NCBI GenBank assembly: GCA_026004775.1
Contig: BPJU01000007.1
Location: 1 to 64,000 of the forward strand
Length of the DNA stretch: 64,000 nucleotides
Origin: Pirellulaceae bacterium
GTDB taxonomy: Bacteria; Planctomycetota; Planctomycetia; Pirellulales; Pirellulaceae
Reading direction: 5' to 3'
The notes under the pieces are model-generated. The model saw only the letters and a list, made by a program, of their open reading frames with translations. It was not told where the DNA came from and ran no database searches. Numbering within the stretch: position 1 is the stretch's first letter; the number at the start of each line of letters is the position of its first letter. Positions 18,634 to 27,963 of the stretch are shown piece by piece. A program made the position numbers and the translations under genes.

Positions 18634-20385
18634 ATGCGCACCGTTGCAGTGCTGCTTCTGGCTCTGGTTGTCTTGGGGTGTCGGGACGCAGCCCCGAAGC
18701 CGGATGCCGAACCTGGGTCGGCCGGTTCGTTGTTCCATGTGGACGTTGAATTGCCCGCCGATACGGAGTCCAATCCCGAGCTTTCCCCGACGCTGTTCGA
18801 AGATGTTGCTCCAGTGTGGGGGCTGGATTTCACGTATGATAACGGAGCACAAGGGGAGCTCTTGATGGTGGAAGCGACCGGGGGTGGGGCCGGCTGGTTG
18901 GACTACGACGGCGATGGGCGCTGGGACGTTTATTTTTGCCAAGGAGGGGATGCCGGGCGAGGTCCGGATGACCAGCAACCGGTCGACCGCCTTTTCCGCC
19001 GGCTCGCCGATCGGTTCGCTGACGTTACACCACGCGCTCTGCCTCCGGAAACTTTCTATGGGCAGGGCGTGGCGATCGGCGACTTTAACAATGACGGGTT
19101 CGACGACATTTACGTCACCAATGTTGGCCGTAATACGCTCTTTCAGAACCAGGGAGACGGTACGTTTCTGGATGTAACCGACGCATCGGGTACGGGAGAC
19201 ATCCGCTGGAGCAGTTCGGCTGCGTGGTATGATATCGATGCTGACGGCGACTTGGATCTTTATGTGTGCAATTATTGTATCTATGACCCGCGACGTCCTA
19301 TTCCCTGTTTGAATGCTTTGGGTGAACCCTCCATCTGTCATCCGAAGGACGTTGAGCCATGGGAGGACGAATTTTTTATCAATCAGGGCGACGGCCGGTT
19401 TACTCCTGAAGCGAAAGCTCGAGGACTATTCGGACCGGGCAACAAAGCGTTGGGTGTGGTGATTGCCGATTTTACGGCGGACCATTTGCCGGACATTTAT
19501 GTGGCCAATGACACGACTCCTAATTTTTTCTTCCGCAACCTGGGTGATGCCCGGTTTGTCGAGGAAGCCAAGGTGCGGGGTTGCGCGGTGGATCGCAACG
19601 GCGCTCGCCAAGCCAGTATGGGATTAGCTGTGGGCGATTACGATGGCAACGGATTGTTGGACATTTATTCGACGCATTTTCGTAATGAATCGAACACGTT
19701 ATACAAGAATATTTGGCCGGCGGGATTTGAAGATGTTACGGGACTGGAGGGATTGCACGAGCCGACGCTGGGGTATTTGGGATTCGGGACGGTGATGGTG
19801 GATTTTGACCAGGATGGTCTTGCGGAGCTTTTTGTCGCCAACGGGCACATCGACTCAAAGAATCCCCAACACGCGATGGAGGCTCAACTTTTCAAGTACA
19901 ACGGACGTGCCCAGCGGCCGCGCTGGTATGATTACTCGAAACAGGCGGGCCCTTACTTTGCTCGGCAGGTGGTAGGCCGAGGTGTGGCGACTGTCGATTT
20001 CGACGAAGATGGGGGGGTGGATCTACTGGTCGTGCACCAGAACAGTCCGGTGTCGCTTCTGCGCAACAGCTCGGAGCGCGGCCACTGGATAAAATTCTTC
20101 TTCCGGGGCCGGCGGCAAAACCGGCGCGGCATTGGCGTGGAAGTGGTGCTGCGGCAGGGTGAACGCCGCTGGGTACAGCAGCTCTGCGGTGGGAGCAGCT
20201 ATGTGGTGACACATCAGCCGATGTTGGTATTCGGTTTGGGGCCGGACAGCCAGCCGGTGGATATCCAGGTGTTCTGGCCGGGTGGCCAGGTTCAGAGTTT
20301 CCAGCAGTTGGCGGTGGACGCCGCCTGGTGTGTGGACGAAAATGGCGGTGTCACGGTGGTGGCTCCGGTTGATCCGAGCCGGTGA
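18634..20385 (+). CDS. ASPIC/UnbV lipoprotein with FG-GAP/VCBS repeats (copy 1)
   Basis: A 583-residue exported lipoprotein. ATG 18634 is chosen because it gives a proper signal peptide with lipobox VVLGC and leaves the terminator at 18571-18604 outside the gene. The body is a seven-bladed integrin-like propeller with calcium-type Asp loops: DYDGDGRWDVYF, DFNNDGFDDIYVTN, DIDADGDLDLYV, DYDGNGLLDIYS, DFDQDGLAELFVANG and DFDEDGGVDLLVV. The C-terminal ASPIC/UnbV domain includes GRRQNRRGIGVEVVL and FWPGGQVQSF. It is followed by the TPR multiheme cytochrome gene, a recurring planctomycete pairing. Role unknown; probably an envelope or outer-surface complex with the cytochrome. Confidence 0.85.
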   Translation: MRTVAVLLLALVVLGCRDAAPKPDAEPGSAGSLFHVDVELPADTESNPELSPTLFEDVAPVWGLDFTYDNGAQGELLMVEATGGGAGWLDYDGDGRWDVYFCQGGDAGRGPDDQQPVDRLFRRLADRFADVTPRALPPETFYGQGVAIGDFNNDGFDDIYVTNVGRNTLFQNQGDGTFLDVTDASGTGDIRWSSSAAWYDIDADGDLDLYVCNYCIYDPRRPIPCLNALGEPSICHPKDVEPWEDEFFINQGDGRFTPEAKARGLFGPGNKALGVVIADFTADHLPDIYVANDTTPNFFFRNLGDARFVEEAKVRGCAVDRNGARQASMGLAVGDYDGNGLLDIYSTHFRNESNTLYKNIWPAGFEDVTGLEGLHEPTLGYLGFGTVMVDFDQDGLAELFVANGHIDSKNPQHAMEAQLFKYNGRAQRPRWYDYSKQAGPYFARQVVGRGVATVDFDEDGGVDLLVVHQNSPVSLLRNSSERGHWIKFFFRGRRQNRRGIGVEVVLRQGERRWVQQLCGGSSYVVTHQPMLVFGLGPDSQPVDIQVFWPGGQVQSFQQLAVDAAWCVDENGGVTVVAPVDPSR

Positions 20386-20515
20386 TGGGGCGATGTTTCC
20401 GGTCTACTGGCGCTGTGAGCGGGATTGCGTGGTTCGTAGGCGAAGGGCCGTTGCCGGCCTGAGGTAACCGGACAGAGCAGAGATATAGAAGCCGATCGCA
20501 GTAGGGTGGGCGAGC

Positions 20516-22633
20516 ATGGCGAGTCCAGGGCAGCCGGGTCTGAGGAGCATCGCGGTCTTTTTCGTGGTGGTGATCGTATCGGCCGCGGTGATTGTGGTGG
20601 GGGTCGGCTGGTGGTGGCGAGGACAACGGGACACGGTGCTGGTGGAGCCGGTGAGCGAGCCGACGGCGACGGGGTTGGCTGGCACGCTGGAGCCTCTTCG
20701 CAAGCCGGACCCGCCGCCGCAGGGTTACGTGGGTAGTCATATCTGTGCCGAGTGTCACGAAGAGATTGCCGAGCGCTACTCGCGGCACGCCATGGCACGC
20801 TCGATGGCATCCGTTGCGGATGCGGAGCTTATCGAAGACTACGACGCTCCACCGTGCACTCCTCCGGGCCCGCGGCGCTATTGGGCGGAGCGCCGTGACG
20901 GGCGCGTCTTCCATCACGAAATAATGGTGGATAAAGACGGGCAGCCGATCTACGACCAGCAAGTCGAGATCCGCTACGTTCTGGGTTCGGGGACGCGAGG
21001 ACGCGCATACCTTGTTTTTGAAAACGGCCAGTTCTTCCAGTCTTCCTTGGGGTGGTATAGCGCCGCGAAAAAGTGGGATTTATCGCCGGGCTATCCGCCC
21101 GACCGCCATGCGCGTTTCTCCCGTCGCTTGGGTGAAGGCTGCTTTTATTGCCACGTAGGGCGGATGCAGACGGCCGGCAGTATGGATCGATTCAGCGACG
21201 ATCCGTTTCCCGAACCGGGGATTGGTTGTGAGCGGTGTCATGGTCCGGGCCAAGAGCATGTGGCATTCCATCAGGGGACCGGATCGGTAAAAGGCTCGGA
21301 CCCGATCGTCAACCCGGCGCGTTTAGATCCAGCTCGCCGCGAAGATGTCTGCAACCATTGCCACTTGCAAGGTGAGGCAACGATACTGCGTTACGGGCGG
21401 CGTCACATGGATTTTCGGCCCGGACAACGGCTGGAGGACATCTGGGTGGTATTTGTGGCGGGCGAGAGGATCCGGGGTGAAGGCCAGACGTTGGCGGTAA
21501 GTCAAGTGCAACAGATGCGTTCCAGTGCCTGTTTCCAGAAGAGTGGCGGGCGATTCGGGTGCATCTCGTGTCATGATCCGCATAGCGAGCCGGTGCCGGC
21601 CGAGCGGGTGGCGTTTTATCGCGATCGTTGCCTGCAATGCCATGCCGGCCAAGGGTGTTCGTTGCCGGAGCACGAACGCCGGGCCAAGTCGGCTGAAGAT
21701 TCGTGTATCGAGTGCCACATGCCGCGGCTGTCGGCCTCCGACGTGCCTCATACGGCCCAGACCGACCATCGGGTGCTGCGCCGCCCCGACCTGCATCCGG
21801 CCCGCCCGCCGACACCGGGAGCCGCCGTGTTGGAGGCTCAGGTCTTCGACGATGCTCAGCTCCGCCTGCCGAAGCGCGAAGTGGATCGCGCCAAGGGCCT
21901 GGCGATGCTCAGTCGCCTGGAAATCCTGCGTGACCCGGCTCAAATCTCCTACGCCCAACAGTTGCTGGCGCCGGTAGATCCCCGTTCGAACTCGGGCGAG
22001 CTGGCGTTCTTGGATGTTTTGGGGGACGATGTGCCCGCCCTTATACTGATGGGTCGCGCCTTCCAGATGCTCAATGACGTGCGCCGGGCTGAGGCGTGTT
22101 GGAACCGGTTGTTGCAGATCGACCCGGATAATGAGGATGCTCTTTGGTGGAAGATGGCCAACGCTCATCAGGTGCTGGACCTGGAGCAGGCTGCTGCTTA
22201 TCTGGACCGCTTGTTGCCCTTGAACCCATGGGACGCGAACCTGTACGGCCGCAAAGCGCATATTCTGGGGCAGGCCGGTCAGTTGAGTCGCGCGTGTGTC
22301 TCGGCTGAGCGGGCGCTGGAGTTGGACCCGACGCTGGTGCAGGTCCGCCAGTGGCTCGTGGAAGCCTACGATCAGTTGGGTGAAATCGACAAAAAGGCGG
22401 TCAGGTGGATAGTTCGGGCAATTACCAACTGCGTAGCGGATCGCAAGGGAGTCCTGGTGCCCAGCCTGGACGCTACAAGGTGTATCTCACACCGGTTGCC
22501 CCAGTGCCAACGGAAGGCCAGAGTTACGGGGGGCAGAACCCCGCCGCGGGCGGTCAGTCAGCCGGGCCGCCGACGGCTGGCAGCAATCTGCCTCAGCCTT
22601 GGTTGTCGGCTGCGACAACACCCTTGGAGGTAG
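20516..22633 (+). CDS. Chimeric multiheme c cytochrome with altered C-terminus
   Basis: The first 627 residues equal the intact cytochrome at 25921-27864: an N-terminal membrane anchor, seven CxxCH heme sites and a TPR region. At 22396/22397 the tandem-duplication junction replaces the last 20 native residues with 78 residues read out of frame from the lipoprotein gene (starting AVRWIVRAITN). All heme sites and most TPRs are retained, so the product could still bind heme, but its last helix is lost and the new Arg-rich tail is meaningless sequence. If the duplication is an assembly error this gene does not exist. Confidence 0.8.
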   Translation: MASPGQPGLRSIAVFFVVVIVSAAVIVVGVGWWWRGQRDTVLVEPVSEPTATGLAGTLEPLRKPDPPPQGYVGSHICAECHEEIAERYSRHAMARSMASVADAELIEDYDAPPCTPPGPRRYWAERRDGRVFHHEIMVDKDGQPIYDQQVEIRYVLGSGTRGRAYLVFENGQFFQSSLGWYSAAKKWDLSPGYPPDRHARFSRRLGEGCFYCHVGRMQTAGSMDRFSDDPFPEPGIGCERCHGPGQEHVAFHQGTGSVKGSDPIVNPARLDPARREDVCNHCHLQGEATILRYGRRHMDFRPGQRLEDIWVVFVAGERIRGEGQTLAVSQVQQMRSSACFQKSGGRFGCISCHDPHSEPVPAERVAFYRDRCLQCHAGQGCSLPEHERRAKSAEDSCIECHMPRLSASDVPHTAQTDHRVLRRPDLHPARPPTPGAAVLEAQVFDDAQLRLPKREVDRAKGLAMLSRLEILRDPAQISYAQQLLAPVDPRSNSGELAFLDVLGDDVPALILMGRAFQMLNDVRRAEACWNRLLQIDPDNEDALWWKMANAHQVLDLEQAAAYLDRLLPLNPWDANLYGRKAHILGQAGQLSRACVSAERALELDPTLVQVRQWLVEAYDQLGEIDKKAVRWIVRAITNCVADRKGVLVPSLDATRCISHRLPQCQRKARVTGGRTPPRAVSQPGRRRLAAICLSLGCRLRQHPWR

Positions 22634-22677
22634 AGGTAAAGCCGGAGTCGAACACCATCAACATCGATGTCAAGTAG
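22397..22677 (+). pseudogene. Headless copy of the regulatory-like lipoprotein
   Basis: Matches residues about 61-152 of the lipoprotein at 16814-17272 and lacks the signal peptide, lipobox and promoter. A GTG at 22405 could start a 90-residue cytosolic fragment, but it lies inside the chimeric cytochrome gene in another frame. A product of duplication, very likely non-functional. Confidence 0.85.
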
Positions 22678-22898
22678 CAGTGGTAACGTTGGCGAATGCC
22701 TGGTGGTGGTTGGCTTTGGTCAACTTGTGCCGTGGGATCACAACAAGCCGGATGCTTCTTGCATAGGTTAGAGGCCGGATGAAAAGGGCCCAAATCCGAT
22801 TTGCGGGAAGCGTTCGTCTCGTCGGAGTGTGCCGGCATTTCGGCAGAGCAGGTTTTGTCCGGTAGTTATATGGTTTATGTGTGTGGAGGTGTAACAAG

Positions 22899-23933
22899 AT
22901 GCGAGTGCGATCGAAGAGGGGTTTTACCCTGGTGGAATTGTTGGTGGTGATTGCCATCATTGGGATTTTGGTGGCGCTGCTTTTGCCGGCTGTTCAAGCA
23001 GCTCGTGAAGCGGCGCGCCGCATGTCATGCGGCAACAATCTCAAGCAACTTGCTCTGGCATGTCATAATTACCATGACGTGCATAAGCGGTTGCCTTGGA
23101 ATTGGGATGTCACGAATAACAATTACGACTTCAGCGGCCAGAATATTCCGCCGGCGGTGCGAAGTCGCGTAACGTTCTCGTGGATCGTAGCCGCGTTGCC
23201 GTTCCTGGAACAGCAACCGCTGTATGACCAGATCAACTTCAACATCCATAATGACGCGGGTACGAATCTGGTGATCCGGCGAACGGTTTTGCCGGTGGTG
23301 ATCTGCCCGTCGAACATCCAGCCGAAGGTGCGCACCAACCAGAACCGTGGTTATTCGGTGGGGAGCAGCGGAGGACCTGAGGCGGCTGGTACGGACTATG
23401 TGGGTAACATGGGCCATATCTGGGGTGGGTGGCGCGACTGTGCCGCTGTGCCCGATTTCCCTCATCCGACCAACGTATTCGTGCGGGGTAGCAACCCCGG
23501 AACGCCCTGGGTCAACGGCGAATGGGACATTGATATTCCGCGACAGCAGGGTCTGTTCTACTATCGCGGTTCGGCACGTCTGGACGATATTATCGACGGC
23601 ACGTCGAACACGGCGATGGTGATCGAGGATATGCATTGGCGCGGAGGAAACGGACCGCAGTTCGACCGGAACCACACCAACGACAGTGCGTGGATGAGTC
23701 CCTTGGCAGCCATCGGAAACTTGCGTAATCCGATGAACAACCGTAACCCGGCATGGCAGCAGGGTGCTGGTGACGTGCGCTGCCATGGCTGGTCGAGTAA
23801 CCACAAGTCGGTTGCCGGTTGTGCGCTGGCTGACGGAAGCATTCAGTTCTTCCAAGAGAACATGGATCACTATGTTCGATACGCACTGGCTACGAAGGCA
23901 GGTGGCGAACCGGTGAATCCGAATGCCAACTAG
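22899..23933 (+). CDS. DUF1559 pseudopilin-like protein (copy 2)
   Basis: Identical in sequence to the 344-residue protein at 17494-18528, with the same GGAGG ribosome site and pilin-type motif. Its upstream 221 bp is also duplicated, but the operon promoter is not. Any expression would need transcription entering from the chimeric cytochrome gene. Confidence 0.85.
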   Translation: MRVRSKRGFTLVELLVVIAIIGILVALLLPAVQAAREAARRMSCGNNLKQLALACHNYHDVHKRLPWNWDVTNNNYDFSGQNIPPAVRSRVTFSWIVAALPFLEQQPLYDQINFNIHNDAGTNLVIRRTVLPVVICPSNIQPKVRTNQNRGYSVGSSGGPEAAGTDYVGNMGHIWGGWRDCAAVPDFPHPTNVFVRGSNPGTPWVNGEWDIDIPRQQGLFYYRGSARLDDIIDGTSNTAMVIEDMHWRGGNGPQFDRNHTNDSAWMSPLAAIGNLRNPMNNRNPAWQQGAGDVRCHGWSSNHKSVAGCALADGSIQFFQENMDHYVRYALATKAGGEPVNPNAN

Positions 23934-23975
23934 TGGTTCGTAATAGCCGCATATTGCGATGAGGAAATGGTGAGG

Positions 23976-24009
23976 AAAGCCCGGGCCTCCGGTAGGCCCG
24001 GGCTTTTTG
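23976..24009 (+). terminator. Rho-independent terminator (copy 2)
   Basis: Duplicate of the 13-bp-stem terminator at 18571-18604, located between the second DUF1559 gene and the second ASPIC/UnbV gene. Confidence 0.85.
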
Positions 24010-24038
24010 CACTGATGGGCTCGACTTGCGATCAATCC

Positions 24039-25790
24039 ATGCGCACCGTTGCAGTGCTGCTTCTGGCTCTGGTTGTCTTGGGGTGTCGGGACGCAGCCCC
24101 GAAGCCGGATGCCGAACCTGGGTCGGCCGGTTCGTTGTTCCATGTGGACGTTGAATTGCCCGCCGATACGGAGTCCAATCCCGAGCTTTCCCCGACGCTG
24201 TTCGAAGATGTTGCTCCAGTGTGGGGGCTGGATTTCACGTATGATAACGGAGCACAAGGGGAGCTCTTGATGGTGGAAGCGACCGGGGGTGGGGCCGGCT
24301 GGTTGGACTACGACGGCGATGGGCGCTGGGACGTTTATTTTTGCCAAGGAGGGGATGCCGGGCGAGGTCCGGATGACCAGCAACCGGTCGACCGCCTTTT
24401 CCGCCGGCTCGCCGATCGGTTCGCTGACGTTACACCACGCGCTCTGCCTCCGGAAACTTTCTATGGGCAGGGCGTGGCGATCGGCGACTTTAACAATGAC
24501 GGGTTCGACGACATTTACGTCACCAATGTTGGCCGTAATACGCTCTTTCAGAACCAGGGAGACGGTACGTTTCTGGATGTAACCGACGCATCGGGTACGG
24601 GAGACATCCGCTGGAGCAGTTCGGCTGCGTGGTATGATATCGATGCTGACGGCGACTTGGATCTTTATGTGTGCAATTATTGTATCTATGACCCGCGACG
24701 TCCTATTCCCTGTTTGAATGCTTTGGGTGAACCCTCCATCTGTCATCCGAAGGACGTTGAGCCATGGGAGGACGAATTTTTTATCAATCAGGGCGACGGC
24801 CGGTTTACTCCTGAAGCGAAAGCTCGAGGACTATTCGGACCGGGCAACAAAGCGTTGGGTGTGGTGATTGCCGATTTTACGGCGGACCATTTGCCGGACA
24901 TTTATGTGGCCAATGACACGACTCCTAATTTTTTCTTCCGCAACCTGGGTGATGCCCGGTTTGTCGAGGAAGCCAAGGTGCGGGGTTGCGCGGTGGATCG
25001 CAACGGCGCTCGCCAAGCCAGTATGGGATTAGCTGTGGGCGATTACGATGGCAACGGATTGTTGGACATTTATTCGACGCATTTTCGTAATGAATCGAAC
25101 ACGTTATACAAGAATATTTGGCCGGCGGGATTTGAAGATGTTACGGGACTGGAGGGATTGCACGAGCCGACGCTGGGGTATTTGGGATTCGGGACGGTGA
25201 TGGTGGATTTTGACCAGGATGGTCTTGCGGAGCTTTTTGTCGCCAACGGGCACATCGACTCAAAGAATCCCCAACACGCGATGGAGGCTCAACTTTTCAA
25301 GTACAACGGACGTGCCCAGCGGCCGCGCTGGTATGATTACTCGAAACAGGCGGGCCCTTACTTTGCTCGGCAGGTGGTAGGCCGAGGTGTGGCGACTGTC
25401 GATTTCGACGAAGATGGGGGGGTGGATCTACTGGTCGTGCACCAGAACAGTCCGGTGTCGCTTCTGCGCAACAGCTCGGAGCGCGGCCACTGGATAAAAT
25501 TCTTCTTCCGGGGCCGGCGGCAAAACCGGCGCGGCATTGGCGTGGAAGTGGTGCTGCGGCAGGGTGAACGCCGCTGGGTACAGCAGCTCTGCGGTGGGAG
25601 CAGCTATGTGGTGACACATCAGCCGATGTTGGTATTCGGTTTGGGGCCGGACAGCCAGCCGGTGGATATCCAGGTGTTCTGGCCGGGTGGCCAGGTTCAG
25701 AGTTTCCAGCAGTTGGCGGTGGACGCCGCCTGGTGTGTGGACGAAAATGGCGGTGTCACGGTGGTGGCTCCGGTTGATCCGAGCCGGTGA
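24039..25790 (+). CDS. ASPIC/UnbV lipoprotein with FG-GAP/VCBS repeats (copy 2)
   Basis: Identical to the 583-residue lipoprotein at 18634-20385: signal peptide with lipobox VVLGC, Asp-rich propeller loops and C-terminal ASPIC/UnbV domain. It lies 130 bp upstream of the intact multiheme cytochrome, the native arrangement before duplication. Confidence 0.85.
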   Translation: MRTVAVLLLALVVLGCRDAAPKPDAEPGSAGSLFHVDVELPADTESNPELSPTLFEDVAPVWGLDFTYDNGAQGELLMVEATGGGAGWLDYDGDGRWDVYFCQGGDAGRGPDDQQPVDRLFRRLADRFADVTPRALPPETFYGQGVAIGDFNNDGFDDIYVTNVGRNTLFQNQGDGTFLDVTDASGTGDIRWSSSAAWYDIDADGDLDLYVCNYCIYDPRRPIPCLNALGEPSICHPKDVEPWEDEFFINQGDGRFTPEAKARGLFGPGNKALGVVIADFTADHLPDIYVANDTTPNFFFRNLGDARFVEEAKVRGCAVDRNGARQASMGLAVGDYDGNGLLDIYSTHFRNESNTLYKNIWPAGFEDVTGLEGLHEPTLGYLGFGTVMVDFDQDGLAELFVANGHIDSKNPQHAMEAQLFKYNGRAQRPRWYDYSKQAGPYFARQVVGRGVATVDFDEDGGVDLLVVHQNSPVSLLRNSSERGHWIKFFFRGRRQNRRGIGVEVVLRQGERRWVQQLCGGSSYVVTHQPMLVFGLGPDSQPVDIQVFWPGGQVQSFQQLAVDAAWCVDENGGVTVVAPVDPSR

Positions 25791-25920
25791 TGGGGCGATG
25801 TTTCCGGTCTACTGGCGCTGTGAGCGGGATTGCGTGGTTCGTAGGCGAAGGGCCGTTGCCGGCCTGAGGTAACCGGACAGAGCAGAGATATAGAAGCCGA
25901 TCGCAGTAGGGTGGGCGAGC

Positions 25921-27864
25921 ATGGCGAGTCCAGGGCAGCCGGGTCTGAGGAGCATCGCGGTCTTTTTCGTGGTGGTGATCGTATCGGCCGCGGTGATTGT
26001 GGTGGGGGTCGGCTGGTGGTGGCGAGGACAACGGGACACGGTGCTGGTGGAGCCGGTGAGCGAGCCGACGGCGACGGGGTTGGCTGGCACGCTGGAGCCT
26101 CTTCGCAAGCCGGACCCGCCGCCGCAGGGTTACGTGGGTAGTCATATCTGTGCCGAGTGTCACGAAGAGATTGCCGAGCGCTACTCGCGGCACGCCATGG
26201 CACGCTCGATGGCATCCGTTGCGGATGCGGAGCTTATCGAAGACTACGACGCTCCACCGTGCACTCCTCCGGGCCCGCGGCGCTATTGGGCGGAGCGCCG
26301 TGACGGGCGCGTCTTCCATCACGAAATAATGGTGGATAAAGACGGGCAGCCGATCTACGACCAGCAAGTCGAGATCCGCTACGTTCTGGGTTCGGGGACG
26401 CGAGGACGCGCATACCTTGTTTTTGAAAACGGCCAGTTCTTCCAGTCTTCCTTGGGGTGGTATAGCGCCGCGAAAAAGTGGGATTTATCGCCGGGCTATC
26501 CGCCCGACCGCCATGCGCGTTTCTCCCGTCGCTTGGGTGAAGGCTGCTTTTATTGCCACGTAGGGCGGATGCAGACGGCCGGCAGTATGGATCGATTCAG
26601 CGACGATCCGTTTCCCGAACCGGGGATTGGTTGTGAGCGGTGTCATGGTCCGGGCCAAGAGCATGTGGCATTCCATCAGGGGACCGGATCGGTAAAAGGC
26701 TCGGACCCGATCGTCAACCCGGCGCGTTTAGATCCAGCTCGCCGCGAAGATGTCTGCAACCATTGCCACTTGCAAGGTGAGGCAACGATACTGCGTTACG
26801 GGCGGCGTCACATGGATTTTCGGCCCGGACAACGGCTGGAGGACATCTGGGTGGTATTTGTGGCGGGCGAGAGGATCCGGGGTGAAGGCCAGACGTTGGC
26901 GGTAAGTCAAGTGCAACAGATGCGTTCCAGTGCCTGTTTCCAGAAGAGTGGCGGGCGATTCGGGTGCATCTCGTGTCATGATCCGCATAGCGAGCCGGTG
27001 CCGGCCGAGCGGGTGGCGTTTTATCGCGATCGTTGCCTGCAATGCCATGCCGGCCAAGGGTGTTCGTTGCCGGAGCACGAACGCCGGGCCAAGTCGGCTG
27101 AAGATTCGTGTATCGAGTGCCACATGCCGCGGCTGTCGGCCTCCGACGTGCCTCATACGGCCCAGACCGACCATCGGGTGCTGCGCCGCCCCGACCTGCA
27201 TCCGGCCCGCCCGCCGACACCGGGAGCCGCCGTGTTGGAGGCTCAGGTCTTCGACGATGCTCAGCTCCGCCTGCCGAAGCGCGAAGTGGATCGCGCCAAG
27301 GGCCTGGCGATGCTCAGTCGCCTGGAAATCCTGCGTGACCCGGCTCAAATCTCCTACGCCCAACAGTTGCTGGCGCCGGTAGATCCCCGTTCGAACTCGG
27401 GCGAGCTGGCGTTCTTGGATGTTTTGGGGGACGATGTGCCCGCCCTTATACTGATGGGTCGCGCCTTCCAGATGCTCAATGACGTGCGCCGGGCTGAGGC
27501 GTGTTGGAACCGGTTGTTGCAGATCGACCCGGATAATGAGGATGCTCTTTGGTGGAAGATGGCCAACGCTCATCAGGTGCTGGACCTGGAGCAGGCTGCT
27601 GCTTATCTGGACCGCTTGTTGCCCTTGAACCCATGGGACGCGAACCTGTACGGCCGCAAAGCGCATATTCTGGGGCAGGCCGGTCAGTTGAGTCGCGCGT
27701 GTGTCTCGGCTGAGCGGGCGCTGGAGTTGGACCCGACGCTGGTGCAGGTCCGCCAGTGGCTCGTGGAAGCCTACGATCAGTTGGGTGAAATCGACAAAAA
27801 GCAGCAACAGTTGGAGATTCTCCGCCGCATGCGGGAAGTGCAACCGAGCCTGTTTGGGCCGTAG
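25921..27864 (+). CDS. Seven-heme c-type cytochrome with TPR domain
   Basis: A 647-residue membrane-anchored periplasmic protein. One N-terminal segment (SIAVFFVVVIVSAAVIVVGV, about residues 11-30) anchors it. Seven CxxCH heme sites occur in order: CAECH, CFYCH, CERCH, CNHCH, CISCH, CLQCH and CIECH, the last four to five resembling the NapC/octaheme-like arrangement of cytochrome c554-type proteins. From about residue 450 the chain turns into TPR repeats (MGRAFQMLNDVRRAEACW, NPWDANLYGRKAHILG). Predicted role is electron transfer with protein-protein docking, perhaps with the ASPIC/UnbV lipoprotein encoded upstream. Redox partner unknown. The aor operon starts 100 bp downstream. Confidence 0.85.
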   Translation: MASPGQPGLRSIAVFFVVVIVSAAVIVVGVGWWWRGQRDTVLVEPVSEPTATGLAGTLEPLRKPDPPPQGYVGSHICAECHEEIAERYSRHAMARSMASVADAELIEDYDAPPCTPPGPRRYWAERRDGRVFHHEIMVDKDGQPIYDQQVEIRYVLGSGTRGRAYLVFENGQFFQSSLGWYSAAKKWDLSPGYPPDRHARFSRRLGEGCFYCHVGRMQTAGSMDRFSDDPFPEPGIGCERCHGPGQEHVAFHQGTGSVKGSDPIVNPARLDPARREDVCNHCHLQGEATILRYGRRHMDFRPGQRLEDIWVVFVAGERIRGEGQTLAVSQVQQMRSSACFQKSGGRFGCISCHDPHSEPVPAERVAFYRDRCLQCHAGQGCSLPEHERRAKSAEDSCIECHMPRLSASDVPHTAQTDHRVLRRPDLHPARPPTPGAAVLEAQVFDDAQLRLPKREVDRAKGLAMLSRLEILRDPAQISYAQQLLAPVDPRSNSGELAFLDVLGDDVPALILMGRAFQMLNDVRRAEACWNRLLQIDPDNEDALWWKMANAHQVLDLEQAAAYLDRLLPLNPWDANLYGRKAHILGQAGQLSRACVSAERALELDPTLVQVRQWLVEAYDQLGEIDKKQQQLEILRRMREVQPSLFGP

Positions 27865-27963
27865 CCCGGTGGCTTGCCGAGGGCTTGCTTTCTTTTCGCG
27901 GTCGGGTTTGTTATCTTGTGCCAGAAGAGCTGTGGGCGTGCGGCGATGGGTTCGGGAGAGCCG

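Larger units (their letters stand above)
16992..22396. repeat. 5,405-bp tandem duplication, unit 1
   Basis: The unit is followed immediately by a second copy at 22397-27801. It runs from inside the lipoprotein gene to near the end of the multiheme cytochrome gene. All long reading frames in the two units translate identically at a constant offset of 5,405, and I saw no base difference. The junction AAAAAG|GCGGTC has at most one base of homology between the joined ends, so no flanking repeat explains it. Confidence 0.9.
22397..27801. repeat. 5,405-bp tandem duplication, unit 2
   Basis: Identical partner of 16992-22396. It contains a headless lipoprotein, the second DUF1559 gene, terminator, ASPIC/UnbV gene and most of the intact cytochrome gene. 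Without the promoter at 16707 its first genes depend on read-through from unit 1 or on internal promoters. Confidence 0.9.

Noticed and set aside
17620-19341. A 573-codon minus-strand frame (repeated at 23025-24746)
   Set aside because: It lies wholly opposite the DUF1559 and ASPIC/UnbV genes, crosses their terminator and has a codon pattern explained by the GC bias of the sense strand.
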